Source: CAVYGM01 sp963768025 (GTDB lineage: Bacteria; Bacteroidota; Bacteroidia; Cytophagales; Spirosomataceae). From it: a stretch of DNA of 64,000 bases. Location: the NCBI GenBank assembly GCA_963768025.1, contig CAVYGM010000010.1, positions 384,009 to 448,008 of the forward strand, read 5' to 3'. This document shows positions 27,543 to 36,244 of this stretch, piece by piece. A program made the position numbers and the translations under genes. Position 1 is the first letter of the stretch. Each line of letters begins with the position of its first letter. The notes under the pieces were generated by a model. That model searched no databases and was not told the origin of the DNA. It saw nothing but the letters and a program-made list of their open reading frames with translations.

Positions 27543-28592
27543 ATGAAAAGCTTACACGCCTTACATCACAAATTAGCCAATACCGATACCCAGCTTGAAC
27601 TACTAGAAGAAGGCGTTGAGCAAACTCTGGGACTACCTTTGTTTCAGAAAAAAATGGAGGACGCGGGTCTTTTTCCCCTAAAACCTACCAGTCTTGATAT
27701 ATTCCAGGTCAACCTGGGCAAAATGTGCAATCAGGTGTGCAAGCACTGCCACGTGGACGCCGGGCCCGACCGCAAGGAGATCATGACCCGCGAAACCATG
27801 GAGGAGTGCCTGCGGGCCTTGGCCGTCTCCGATATCCCGACGGTAGATATGACCGGCGGAGCTCCCGAAATGAACCCACATTTTCGGTGGTTTGTGGAGG
27901 AGTGCCGCGCCCTGGGCAAGCACGTAATAGTTCGCTGCAACCTCACGATCATCGTAGCCAATCCCAAGTACCACGATCTGCCCGAGTTTTACCGTAACCA
28001 CAAGGTAGAGGTAGTGAGCTCGCTGCCCTTCTATAACGCTGACAAAACCGACCGGCAGCGCGGCACGGGGGTTTTCAAAGATTCCGTGCGAGCGCTGAAA
28101 ATGCTGAATGAAGTAGGGTATGGCAAAGAAGGAACCGGACTTATGCTCAACCTGGTCTATAACCCCGCCGGGGCTTTCTTACCCGCCAGCCAGGATAGCT
28201 TGAAGCGTCAGTTCAAACGCGTACTCGCAAACGAATTCGAAATCGAGTTCAATGACCTGTATGCTATTACTAACATTCCCATCAGTCGCTATCTGGATTA
28301 CCTCATTTCGTCGGGCAATTTCGAGGGGTACATGGAGAAATTGGTAAATTCGTTCAATCCCGTGGCGGCAGAGGGCGTTATGTGCCGCAATACCCTGTCT
28401 GTAAGCTGGGACGGGTACCTGTTCGACTGCGACTTCAACCAAATGCTGGAGCTTCCCGTGGCGTCACTGGCGCACCAGCACATCCGTGATTTTGATGCTC
28501 AGGCGCTGGTAGAGCGCGAAATAGTGCTCAACCAGCATTGCTACGGCTGTACCGCCGGTGCGGGGTCGAGCTGCGGTGGGGCTACGGCCTAA
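27543..28592 (+). CDS. arsS: Radical SAM enzyme ArsS (arsenosugar biosynthesis)
   Basis: A 349-residue radical SAM protein. The 4Fe-4S motif is CNQVCKHCH near residues 61-69, followed by the SAM-binding MTGGAPEMNPHF. The C-terminal half (from FNPVAAEGVMCRNTLSVSWD) has conserved cysteines and ends in the Cys-rich HCYGCTAGAGSSCGGATA, where some homologues carry selenocysteine. ArsS joins methylated arsenic to the 5'-deoxyadenosyl group as the first step to arsenosugars. The partner genes nearby (peroxidase-like, glycosyltransferase) fit. An ArsM arsenite methyltransferase, needed to supply the substrate, is not in this window. A strong terminator follows. Confidence 0.92.
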   Translation: MKSLHALHHKLANTDTQLELLEEGVEQTLGLPLFQKKMEDAGLFPLKPTSLDIFQVNLGKMCNQVCKHCHVDAGPDRKEIMTRETMEECLRALAVSDIPTVDMTGGAPEMNPHFRWFVEECRALGKHVIVRCNLTIIVANPKYHDLPEFYRNHKVEVVSSLPFYNADKTDRQRGTGVFKDSVRALKMLNEVGYGKEGTGLMLNLVYNPAGAFLPASQDSLKRQFKRVLANEFEIEFNDLYAITNIPISRYLDYLISSGNFEGYMEKLVNSFNPVAAEGVMCRNTLSVSWDGYLFDCDFNQMLELPVASLAHQHIRDFDAQALVEREIVLNQHCYGCTAGAGSSCGGATA

Positions 28593-28646
28593 TACTATAA
28601 ACATAGCATCCTGATGTTCCAAAACCTTAGAATACAGGAAACCATA

Positions 28647-28692
28647 AAACAAGCGACCCGGCAGACTTGACTAGCTGCCGGGTCGCTTGTTT
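28647..28692. terminator. Bidirectional terminator between arsS and the DUF4301 gene
   Basis: A perfect 18-bp stem (28647-28664 with 28675-28692) and 10-base loop, bounded by A-rich and T-rich tails. It lies between two convergent genes and serves both. Confidence 0.93.
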
Positions 28693-28710
28693 GTTACCAT
28701 ACTCCTATCC

Positions 28711-30207
28711 CTACTGATGCTGTTCCCGCAGCAGATCATTCACCGTCTTCACGGGGTTGAAGGTAATGAGGGGTACTTCCACGAAGAGCGTATTCCAATC
28801 GGCCATAGCGCCGTTCCACAGGCCGGGGAGTTCCTGGGCTTTGAGTTCCTTGCCGTCCTTCGATTTGCTGGAAATAAATCCGGTCATGGGATCGCGGAAC
28901 TGACGCAGGGAATAGGAGCGTCCATGACGAGTTTTCATAGCGCATACCAGATCCACGGGGTTGAAGTGGGTAGCATTCTGGAAGGTGGCTTTTTGTTCGG
29001 GATTGTCCATATCTACCTGCGCCGATTCTACGATCTGCAACGAGGCTGATCCGTCGGCGTTATCGGCCCAGAAAGGACCACCGCCCGGTTCGCCTACGTT
29101 GGGCACCATGCCACATACGCGCAGGGGGCGTTCCAGTTTTTTCTTGAAGTAGGTAGCTTTCTCATCGTCGCTCCAAGACCCGAAAGCAGCTGGAGGACGT
29201 ACGGAGAGTTCTTTTTGAAAAAATTCGTCCAGTTCTGAGAGTAGCGAGGCATCATGGCCGTCCTCCATTTTTTCCAAATAGTCAAAAATACGGGATTGAT
29301 AGTCCAGCAGCACGCCCGCAATGGCTTTCTTATAGGTGACGGTTGTATCTTTCAGGTGGTCGGGTACCACGTTATCCACATTCTTGATAAAGATCACGTC
29401 AGCATCCAGGCTCGCCAGATTTTCGAGCAGAGCCCCGTGGCCGGCCGGACGAAATAGCAGGCTATCGTCCTTCTCGCGGAAAGGGGTGTTATCCATATTC
29501 ACCGCGATGGTATCGGTGGACGCTCTCTGTTCCGAAAAAGACACAAAGTACTTTACGCTGTACTTACTTTCGTAGGACGGCAATACCTCTACCACGAGTT
29601 TTTCGAACTTGTCGCGGTGCTCGGGCGACACCGTAAAGTGCAGGTGTACCCGCCCGCTGGCATTGGCATACAGGGCACCTTCCACCAGGTGTTCTTCCAG
29701 AGGCGTACGGGCCCGGTCGGAATAGGCGTGAAATTTGAGCAGCCCTTTGGGCAAGCTACCGTAGCCAAGGCCTTTTTCGGTCAAAAAATAATCAGCGATG
29801 ACGATACGATCCACCGTAGCAATATCGTGGTGGTCGGAGGCCAGTACTTCTTTTAGATCTTCATAAAAAGCAAAAGTAGCAAGCTTGTCAAAAAACTCTT
29901 CCACAGATTTGTCCGTTTTGCCCTCTTCCAGGAAAGAAAAAAGGGCCTTGAACATGCGGGTAGCGGCACCGGAGGCGGGCACAAATTTGAGAAGGGTAAT
30001 GTCACCTTCCAGTGCCTTTTCGTCAAAAAGGGCCACTTTGGCTTCCCGGTCGTCGTCGGAAAGCCGGATGAGGCCATCGCCCACGGTAGCTGCTTTTGAG
30101 AGGGGGAGAAACGGAAATCCGGTAACAAAAAATTGGATCTGTTCATCGACCAGCGCGGCATCACTGCCACGCTGTCTAACTTGTTCTAAGTCGGTTTCAC
30201 TTAACAT
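28711..30207 (-). CDS. DUF4301 family protein
   Basis: A 498-residue cytoplasmic protein that I recognise as DUF4301, a Bacteroidota family of unknown function. Its architecture suggests a nucleotidyltransferase-like fold: an N-terminal LLKFVPASGAATRMFKALF (Gly-rich loop, residues ~73-91), FRPAGHGALLENLASLDADV with VIFIKNVDNVVPD after it (a GT-A type acidic site), and a C-terminal half with VCGMVPNVGEPGGGPFWA. No operon partner gives a clue: pcrA/uvrD lies upstream on the same strand after 80 bases. The start ATG at 30207 gives a complete protein. Confidence 0.82.
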   Translation of the reverse strand: MLSETDLEQVRQRGSDAALVDEQIQFFVTGFPFLPLSKAATVGDGLIRLSDDDREAKVALFDEKALEGDITLLKFVPASGAATRMFKALFSFLEEGKTDKSVEEFFDKLATFAFYEDLKEVLASDHHDIATVDRIVIADYFLTEKGLGYGSLPKGLLKFHAYSDRARTPLEEHLVEGALYANASGRVHLHFTVSPEHRDKFEKLVVEVLPSYESKYSVKYFVSFSEQRASTDTIAVNMDNTPFREKDDSLLFRPAGHGALLENLASLDADVIFIKNVDNVVPDHLKDTTVTYKKAIAGVLLDYQSRIFDYLEKMEDGHDASLLSELDEFFQKELSVRPPAAFGSWSDDEKATYFKKKLERPLRVCGMVPNVGEPGGGPFWADNADGSASLQIVESAQVDMDNPEQKATFQNATHFNPVDLVCAMKTRHGRSYSLRQFRDPMTGFISSKSKDGKELKAQELPGLWNGAMADWNTLFVEVPLITFNPVKTVNDLLREQHQ

Positions 30208-30289
30208 ATCTGGGGATAGGTTTGTAAGGGTTGCTGATAGTTAGTAGGTAAAGCAGGAAAGAGCTAAAATTTACGTAGAAGGGAGCAAA

Positions 30290-32542
30290 CTACTCCAAAA
30301 TACGCAACTTAGCAAAACTAAGCAGCAGGGTTTTTTCGCCTATCCCATCAAACCTCACAGTAGCTTTTCGATCGGTACCGTTGGCATCCATTTTGCTCAC
30401 TACTCCGAACCCGAATTTGAGGTGTTCTACGCGTTGGCCTTCGGTTAGGCCGGAGGTATCGCTGGGGGTAAAATCCGAAGAAGGCGTATGCGCCGACTCC
30501 GCCGGGCGCACGGGAGGCGCTTTGGGCGTAATGTTTTTCAGGAAACCCATGGGACTGGGCTGGATTTCGCGCTGAGCGATGTTACGGGTCGTCTTGGAAG
30601 TGTTCAGAAACCGTTGATCCACCTCCATCAGGAAGCGGCTGGGTTCGCACATCTTCAAGCGGCCCCACTGGTAGCGGCTCTCCGCGTACGATAGTGTCAG
30701 TTTGCTGCAAGCCCGCGTAATGGCCACGTAGAAAAGGCGTCGCTCTTCTTCCAGATCCTGCCGGCTTTCGAGCATCATCTGGCTAGGAAACAGGTCCTCT
30801 TCCATACCCACCACGTACACATTTCTGAATTCGAGGCCTTTGGCTGAATGGATAGTCATGAGCGTGACGCGGTCGTTGTCACCATCTTCGTCGGGTTCGT
30901 CGGCGTTGGTAAGCAACGATACTGATTGCAGAAAGGCACTAAGGCTTTTCTCTTCATTATCAGGATTATCCACATATTCCTTAATGGCATTGAGCAACTC
31001 CTGCACGTTCTCATAGCGCGAAAGCCCCTCTACGGTTTTGTCGTCGTACAACTCCCGGAGAATCCCCGAAGTTTTGGCTACATGGGTAGCTACCTCAAAG
31101 GCATCCTTCCCTTGTTCCAGCAGCAACTTGAAGCTTTTGATCAGCGTGCCAAACTGCTCCACTGGAGTAGTGGCGCGGCCGCTCACGTATTGATGGATGT
31201 TGCTCACTACCTCCCACACGGGTACCTTATTCTCCGCCGCCGTCACCGTGATTTTGGCAATGGTAGTATCCCCAATCCCGCGCTTGGGGAGGTTGATAAT
31301 TCGCTTGAAGGCCTCTTCGTCCTGCTGATTGACGATGAAGCGCAGGTAGGCCAGCAGGTCCTTGATTTCTTTCCGTTGATAAAAGGACAATCCCCCCACG
31401 ATCCGGTACTTGATATTGAGCCGCCGCAGGGCTTCTTCAAATGCCCTCGACTGGGCGTTGGTTCGGTATAGCACCGCAAAGTCGTTGTTACGAAGTCCCT
31501 GCTGCATTTTATCTTCAAAAATGGAGGTTGCAATCAGGCGGCCTTCTTCATTATCCGAGCTTGCCTTGACTACTTCTACCAGCGTGCCTTCCTCGTTTTC
31601 GGTAAATACTTCTTTCCGGAGCTGCGCCTTGTTGCGGGCTATGACCGAATTGGCCGTGTTCACGATGGTTTGCGTGGAGCGGTAGTTTTGTTCCAGTTTG
31701 ATGGTGCGGACATCCGGAAAGTCCTTCTCGAAGTTCAGGATATTCTCAATGTTAGCCCCCCGGAACGCATAGATGCTCTGGGCGTCGTCGCCCACTACGC
31801 AGATGTTGCGGTGCACGGCCGACAGCTTGCGGGTGATGAGGTACTGCGACACGTTTGTATCCTGAAACTCATCTACCATCACGTACTGGAACTTATGCTG
31901 GTACTTGTGCAGTACCTCGGGGAAATCGCGGAAGAGGACGTTGGTGTTGAACAGCAGGTCGTCGAAGTCCATGGCGTTGGCCTGGAAGCACCGCACGGTG
32001 TAGGCTTTGTACAGGCGGCCTATTTCGGGCATCCGGGCCGCGTCGTCATCGGCCCGGATAATGTTGTTATTGAGGTAGTCGTCAGCGGATACCAAGCGGT
32101 TTTTGGCCCCCGATATCCGGTTAAACACTACATTGGCTTTGTACAGCTTATCATCCAGATTAAACTCTTTGATGATGCTACGCAGCAGCGACTTAGAGTC
32201 ATCGGTATCGTAGATCGAAAAGTCGCTGGTATAGCCCAGGTACCTAGCTTCAATGCGCAGAATTTTGGCAAATACGGAGTGGAAAGTACCCATCCAGATG
32301 TTGCGGGCCTCGTACCCCACGGAGGTTTCGATGCGGTGGCGCATCTCGGCCGCAGCCTTGTTGGTGAAGGTCAGCGAAAGGATCCGGAAAGGATCCACCC
32401 CGTTTTCAATCAGGTGGGCGATCCGGAACGTAAGAACGCGCGTTTTGCCCGAGCCCGCTCCGGCAATAATCATCAGGGGCCCTTCGCCGTGCATAACAGC
32501 CTGGCGTTGAGGCTCATTTAGGCTCGATAGGTAATCATTCAT
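30290..32542 (-). CDS. UvrD/PcrA-type superfamily 1 DNA helicase
   Basis: A 750-residue 3'-5' helicase. Motif Q/I (LNEPQRQAVMHGEGPLMIIA, then GAGSGKTRVLTFR), Ia (LSLTFTNKAAAEM), II (MVDEFQDTN), III/IV (GDDAQSIYAFRGA, LEQNYRST) and V/VI (LMTIHSAKGLEF, EERRLFYVAITRA) are all present in order. The C-terminal ~50 residues (GQRVEHLKFGFGVV) form the PcrA/UvrD tail that binds RNA polymerase in other bacteria. It acts in nucleotide excision and mismatch repair and in clearing of stalled complexes. Its length is normal and no damage is seen. It is one of two excision-repair genes here, with uvrA. Confidence 0.95.
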   Translation of the reverse strand: MNDYLSSLNEPQRQAVMHGEGPLMIIAGAGSGKTRVLTFRIAHLIENGVDPFRILSLTFTNKAAAEMRHRIETSVGYEARNIWMGTFHSVFAKILRIEARYLGYTSDFSIYDTDDSKSLLRSIIKEFNLDDKLYKANVVFNRISGAKNRLVSADDYLNNNIIRADDDAARMPEIGRLYKAYTVRCFQANAMDFDDLLFNTNVLFRDFPEVLHKYQHKFQYVMVDEFQDTNVSQYLITRKLSAVHRNICVVGDDAQSIYAFRGANIENILNFEKDFPDVRTIKLEQNYRSTQTIVNTANSVIARNKAQLRKEVFTENEEGTLVEVVKASSDNEEGRLIATSIFEDKMQQGLRNNDFAVLYRTNAQSRAFEEALRRLNIKYRIVGGLSFYQRKEIKDLLAYLRFIVNQQDEEAFKRIINLPKRGIGDTTIAKITVTAAENKVPVWEVVSNIHQYVSGRATTPVEQFGTLIKSFKLLLEQGKDAFEVATHVAKTSGILRELYDDKTVEGLSRYENVQELLNAIKEYVDNPDNEEKSLSAFLQSVSLLTNADEPDEDGDNDRVTLMTIHSAKGLEFRNVYVVGMEEDLFPSQMMLESRQDLEEERRLFYVAITRACSKLTLSYAESRYQWGRLKMCEPSRFLMEVDQRFLNTSKTTRNIAQREIQPSPMGFLKNITPKAPPVRPAESAHTPSSDFTPSDTSGLTEGQRVEHLKFGFGVVSKMDANGTDRKATVRFDGIGEKTLLLSFAKLRILE

Positions 32543-32648
32543 AGGTTTTCTCCAATCTCAATCACGGAAAGCGGTTCAGCCCGCTTCCTTTCTGTGCAAA
32601 ACTCAAAGTTAGGAAAAAGCTATGAATGATAGAGTCTAAAGGTAGGGT

Positions 32649-33344
32649 TTACTCTACGGGCGCACTCACGATGTTGGCCACGCGCCAGATGCCCCGGATT
32701 TCGTTGGAGGGCACCGTTACGCTCCCGCCAATTGGATTGTCGGAGTGTAAGGTAAGGTAATGTTTGGTCAATAGGTCATTTTCACGGATTCGTTTTACAA
32801 CAAAGAAATCGCGGTAGATCACGGCAAACACGCCACCCGACAGGTAGATCCAGTCGCCGGTATCCACGGGCGTGGCCAATACCCGGGCTCCGTGTACCAG
32901 CTGCGGGCTCATACTATTGCCGGACACTTCCAAAATCACCGGGTTGCGCAAGTTGCCCACCAGATCTTTGTTGACCCGGAAGGTATCCAAATCCTGGAAT
33001 CGGTAGCTATCCGTGTAGCTTTCCACAAAACTAGCATGAAACTTAACCGGCACAAAGGGCACTTCCACGTAGGAGGTTTCTTCGATGCTGACGTGGGCAT
33101 TGGAGTAGCCTCCTTCGTTCAGAATGGGTCCCTCGCCACGGAGAAGAAAATCGGCCCTAACCTGTGGGTAATGGTTTAGTATTCCAATAATGGTATCATA
33201 AGAAGGCTTGGCGCGGCCGCTCAAAATATTGTAAAATTTTGACGAATTCTCGTCTAAATCTTTGGCTATCTGATAGATAGTGATCCCTAGTGCTTCAAAC
33301 ACTTGCTTCAGTCGGTCCTGGATGGAGTTGTCGGTTTCTCTCAT
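32649..33344 (-). CDS. HTH (XRE-type) regulator with S24/LexA-like peptidase domain
   Basis: A 231-residue repressor. Residues ~5-70 form a helix-turn-helix (ITIYQIAKDLDENSSKFYNI), residues ~120-225 an S24 peptidase domain with catalytic Ser in VSGNSMSPQL and Lys in DFFVVKRIRE. Repressors of this type (CI, LexA, HdiR) cleave themselves when RecA is activated by DNA damage. An Ala-Gly cleavage site is not obvious in the linker, so self-cleavage is not shown. An 18-bp palindrome lies 19 bases upstream of the start and next to a promoter box, which argues for autoregulation. It is not part of a visible prophage. Confidence 0.88.
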   Translation of the reverse strand: MRETDNSIQDRLKQVFEALGITIYQIAKDLDENSSKFYNILSGRAKPSYDTIIGILNHYPQVRADFLLRGEGPILNEGGYSNAHVSIEETSYVEVPFVPVKFHASFVESYTDSYRFQDLDTFRVNKDLVGNLRNPVILEVSGNSMSPQLVHGARVLATPVDTGDWIYLSGGVFAVIYRDFFVVKRIRENDLLTKHYLTLHSDNPIGGSVTVPSNEIRGIWRVANIVSAPVE

Positions 33345-33362
33345 TTTAATACTATGTATTTA

Positions 33363-33390
33363 ATATCTTGATCAAGATATAGCAAAAGTA
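33363..33390 (-). promoter_or_regulatory. Promoter and palindromic operator of the S24 regulator
   Basis: Bases 33363-33380 form a perfect 18-bp palindrome (ATATCTTGATCAAGATAT). Directly upstream on the minus strand, 33383-33390 reads TACTTTTG, a -7 box of the TAnnTTTG type. The operator would cover the transcription start, so the repressor probably binds here and shuts off its own gene. No good -33 box was found. Confidence 0.7.
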
Positions 33391-33624
33391 AAATATAATT
33401 ATGACACTTAAAATAGTATTTCAAGAAATATATATTCCCAAAAACCACTACTCTTTGAAGAATTTCATGGTTATTCGTACAGAAAGTCTCACTTGTTTAT
33501 AAGATGTACCTCCCACGAGAAGCCCTCAATGTTGTCACCAGCACGACTAAAACAGCGACCATATTTGCAGTCTAAAAACAAAAAAACTAATTTCAGTTTC
33601 CAAACCAAAAACCCGACCTCTCAA

Positions 33625-34635
33625 ATGAAAAAATTACTCCTGTATCTGCTAGGTCTCTTGGGCCTGGTAGCGGTGGTGTACGCTGTTGGCCCGGATGTAC
33701 CCGAGGCCGACCTGGACTCTACCCTACCGCTCGTCACCCAGAACCTCACGGAACTCGAAGCCGAGATTAGCCGTACCGAGGCCGCCGTGCCCGATCTGAA
33801 ACCCGACAACGAGGCCCGGATTGTGTGGGCCGATACGGCAACCAAGCAAAAGACTCCCTATAGCATCGTCTATATCCACGGATTCGGGGCGAGCTGGGCC
33901 GAAGGCGACCCCGTACACCGCAACCTCGCCAAGCGCTACGGGGCCAACCTGTACCTGGCCCGTATGCACGACGCCGGCATCAGCGACCCCGATGCTTTTG
34001 ACGATCTCACGCCCGAAAATTTCGTGGCCGGAGCCAAGCGCGCGCTGGCCGTCGGCAGGGCGCTGGGCGATAGTGTCATTGTGATAGGTACCTCGGCGGG
34101 TGGCCTGCTGACGGTCTATCTGGCGGCTACTAATCCAGATTTGAAGGGAATAGTGCTGTATTCCCCCTGTTTGGCTGTATACAACCCTGCTCTCAAGCTG
34201 ACTACTGGTCCCTGGGGTGCTCAGCTGCTGCACGTGTTGCTGGGAAAACACCGCGACGACATGGGGTACGCACCCGACCGGGCACAGTATTGGCTCACGA
34301 GCTACGACTCAGAAGGCCTGCTCACGCTACAGGAGACCATGGATGCCGTTGCACGACCGGAGGTATATGCCAAAGTAAAAATGCCGGTTTTTCTAGGCTA
34401 CTACTACAAAAACGAAGACGAACAGGATAAGGTGGTGTCGGTGAACGCTATGCGCGAGATGTTCCCGCTACTGGGCACACCTGACTCCCAAAAAATAGAA
34501 CGGGCCTTTCCGCAGAGCGGCAACCACGTCATTGCGTCGCATTTTACCTCTAATGATCTACAGGGCGTACAGTACGCTACGGAGAACTTCTTTGATAAAG
34601 TGCTGCGCCTGAAACCGGTTCAGCCTGCCCAATGA
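33625..34635 (+). CDS. Membrane-anchored alpha/beta hydrolase
   Basis: A protein of about 336 residues. The ATG at 33625 is chosen because it opens a signal anchor (MKKLLLYLLGLLGLVAVVYA); the frame extends upstream to 33493 but without family sense. Hydrolase motifs are VYIHGFGASWAEGD, the nucleophile elbow IGTSAGG and a late His in SGNHVIAS. It probably works in the periplasm on an ester or peptide substrate; the substrate is unknown. The cupin gene follows nine bases downstream, so the two form an operon. Confidence 0.85.
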   Translation: MKKLLLYLLGLLGLVAVVYAVGPDVPEADLDSTLPLVTQNLTELEAEISRTEAAVPDLKPDNEARIVWADTATKQKTPYSIVYIHGFGASWAEGDPVHRNLAKRYGANLYLARMHDAGISDPDAFDDLTPENFVAGAKRALAVGRALGDSVIVIGTSAGGLLTVYLAATNPDLKGIVLYSPCLAVYNPALKLTTGPWGAQLLHVLLGKHRDDMGYAPDRAQYWLTSYDSEGLLTLQETMDAVARPEVYAKVKMPVFLGYYYKNEDEQDKVVSVNAMREMFPLLGTPDSQKIERAFPQSGNHVIASHFTSNDLQGVQYATENFFDKVLRLKPVQPAQ

Positions 34636-34644
34636 ACAGATCCT

Positions 34645-34962
34645 ATGAAAACTACGAAACATGAAGCAGAAGCCCTGCTGACTCCCGACATCCGGTTTGT
34701 GGAAATGATGCGGCACGGCACCCTGTCGGTGGAGTGGTACGCCCCCATGGGCATAGATCCGCAGGTACCCCATGAACAAGACGAACTCTACGTAGTGGTG
34801 AGCGGGACGGGCATGTTCCTGAATGGGACCAATACCCATCCCTTCGGACCGGGCGATGTACTTTTCGTGCCCGCAGGGGTGGTACACCGCTTTTTTGACT
34901 TTACGGACGACTTTGCCACCTGGGTGGTTTTCTACGGCCCGGTGGGTGGCGAAAAAGCTTAA
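34645..34962 (+). CDS. Cupin-domain protein
   Basis: A 105-residue single-domain cupin. Motif 1 is PHEQDELYVVVSGTGMFLNG and motif 2 is FGPGDVLFVPAGVVHRFFDF, with His and Glu in the metal-binding positions. Small cupins bind metal and act as isomerases, oxygenases or sensors; which cannot be told. It is nine bases after the hydrolase gene. Its stop codon TAA at 34960-34962 coincides with one copy of the 3-base direct repeat that flanks the MITE, so insertion of that element may have set the present gene end. Confidence 0.85.
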   Translation: MKTTKHEAEALLTPDIRFVEMMRHGTLSVEWYAPMGIDPQVPHEQDELYVVVSGTGMFLNGTNTHPFGPGDVLFVPAGVVHRFFDFTDDFATWVVFYGPVGGEKA

Positions 34963-35122
34963 GAAGCTGTTTGAGTTAAATTTTATAGATAAAAATGAGA
35001 GTTTTTTTGACAAGACAAGGCACCAGATCCGAGGTTTGGCAGCGCCAAATGAGGATTTGAGTGGCGCAGAATTGGCTAAAAAACGCCATTTTTGGCATAA
35101 CAAGATTAACTCAAACAGGTTC
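34963..35122. mobile_element. Candidate 160-bp MITE with 17-bp terminal inverted repeats
   Basis: The ends (34963-34979 and 35106-35122) are 17-bp inverted repeats with one mismatch (GAAGCTGTTTGAGTTAA type). Each end is flanked by TAA (34960-34962 and 35123-35125), a 3-base target duplication. There is no coding frame of note inside. The size, ends and duplication fit a non-autonomous element moved by an IS5/IS1031-group transposase, which duplicates a TNA target. No parent transposase is in the window. Confidence 0.75.
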
Positions 35123-35253
35123 TAAGAGTAGTTTTCCCCTGCAAAAATCCTTTACTTTGCGGCCGGTTGAGTTAGTTGCCTACGATCCAAAAGGGCAAGT
35201 AGGCTTATCCGGCCCCCCTAGACTAAATGGAAGATCAATAAAATCAAAAAATC

Positions 35254-36072
35254 ATGGCTTACGGTTTACTTAAAGGAAAAAAGGGAATTATATCCGGCGC
35301 TTTGGACGAGAACTCCATTGCCTGGAAAGTAGCATTGAAAGCAAAAGAGGAAGGCGCAGTATTTACGCTGACCAACGCTCCGATCGCGATGCGCATGGGT
35401 GCGATCAATAAACTGGCCGAGCAGTGCGACGCCAAAGTAATTCCGGCCGACGCCACCTCAGTGGAAGATCTGGAAAAGCTATATACCGAGTCAATGGATG
35501 TACTAGGAGGTAAGGTGGACTTCGTGTTGCATTCCATCGGCATGAGCCCCAATGTTCGGAAGGGGCGGGAATACAACAACCTCAACTACGAGTGGTACAT
35601 GAAAAGCGTGGATGTGTCGGCCATGTCGCTGCACAAGTTCCTGCAATCGGCCGAAAAGCTGGATGCTATCAACGAATGGGGGTCTGTAGTAGCCCTGTCG
35701 TATATTGCCGCTCAGCGAGCCTTCCCTTTCTATAACGACATGGCCGACGCCAAAGCCATTCTGGAAAGCATTGCCCGGAGCTACGGCTACCGCTACGCCA
35801 AGTCCAAAAAAGTGCGGGTCAACACCATCTCCCAGTCGCCTACGCCTACCACGGCCGGTACGGGCATCGGGGGCTTTGATTCGTTCTTTGAATTTGCCGA
35901 AAAAATGAGCCCACTTGGTAATGCCACCGCCGACGATTGCGCCAACTACGTCATCATGATGTTCTCGGACCTAACCCGCATGGTGACCATGCAGAATCTT
36001 TTCCACGATGGCGGCTACTCTACCACCGGCATATCGGAGGAACTGATGGCGATGATTCAGGGAAAACCCTAA
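35254..36072 (+). CDS. fabI: Enoyl-[acyl-carrier-protein] reductase (NADH)
   Basis: A 272-residue short-chain dehydrogenase of the FabI type that carries out the last reduction in each fatty-acid elongation round. Visible are the atypical FabI nucleotide-binding GIISGALDENSIAWKVA, the FVLHSIGMSPN segment, and the catalytic pair in FYNDMADAKAILE (Tyr-x6-Lys). The C-terminal MQNLFHDGGYSTTGI is typical. Start and length are normal. The gene stands alone, with a terminator directly behind. The 130 bases between the MITE and the gene hold TTTACTTTGC (about 35151-35160), a weak match to the -7 box. Confidence 0.95.
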   Translation: MAYGLLKGKKGIISGALDENSIAWKVALKAKEEGAVFTLTNAPIAMRMGAINKLAEQCDAKVIPADATSVEDLEKLYTESMDVLGGKVDFVLHSIGMSPNVRKGREYNNLNYEWYMKSVDVSAMSLHKFLQSAEKLDAINEWGSVVALSYIAAQRAFPFYNDMADAKAILESIARSYGYRYAKSKKVRVNTISQSPTPTTAGTGIGGFDSFFEFAEKMSPLGNATADDCANYVIMMFSDLTRMVTMQNLFHDGGYSTTGISEELMAMIQGKP

Positions 36073-36095
36073 GGCTATGCCATCAAACAGCTTCT

Positions 36096-36124
36096 AAGCC
36101 CTGCCCGCTGGCAGGGCTTTTTTG
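36096..36124 (+). terminator. Intrinsic terminator of fabI
   Basis: A perfect 10-bp GC-rich stem (36096-36105 with 36110-36119), four-base loop and a run of T from 36118 to 36123, 24 bases after the fabI stop. Confidence 0.92.
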
Positions 36125-36244
36125 TTGGTATTCTAGGCCGTGCGGACACCGTGTTTACAATTTTTCATCCGTTCGTCCGTTTCGCGTTGTAGGTTGTTAG
36201 GCCTGCTTGTATTTTTGCCAAAATCAATAAAACTCATCTGATAT

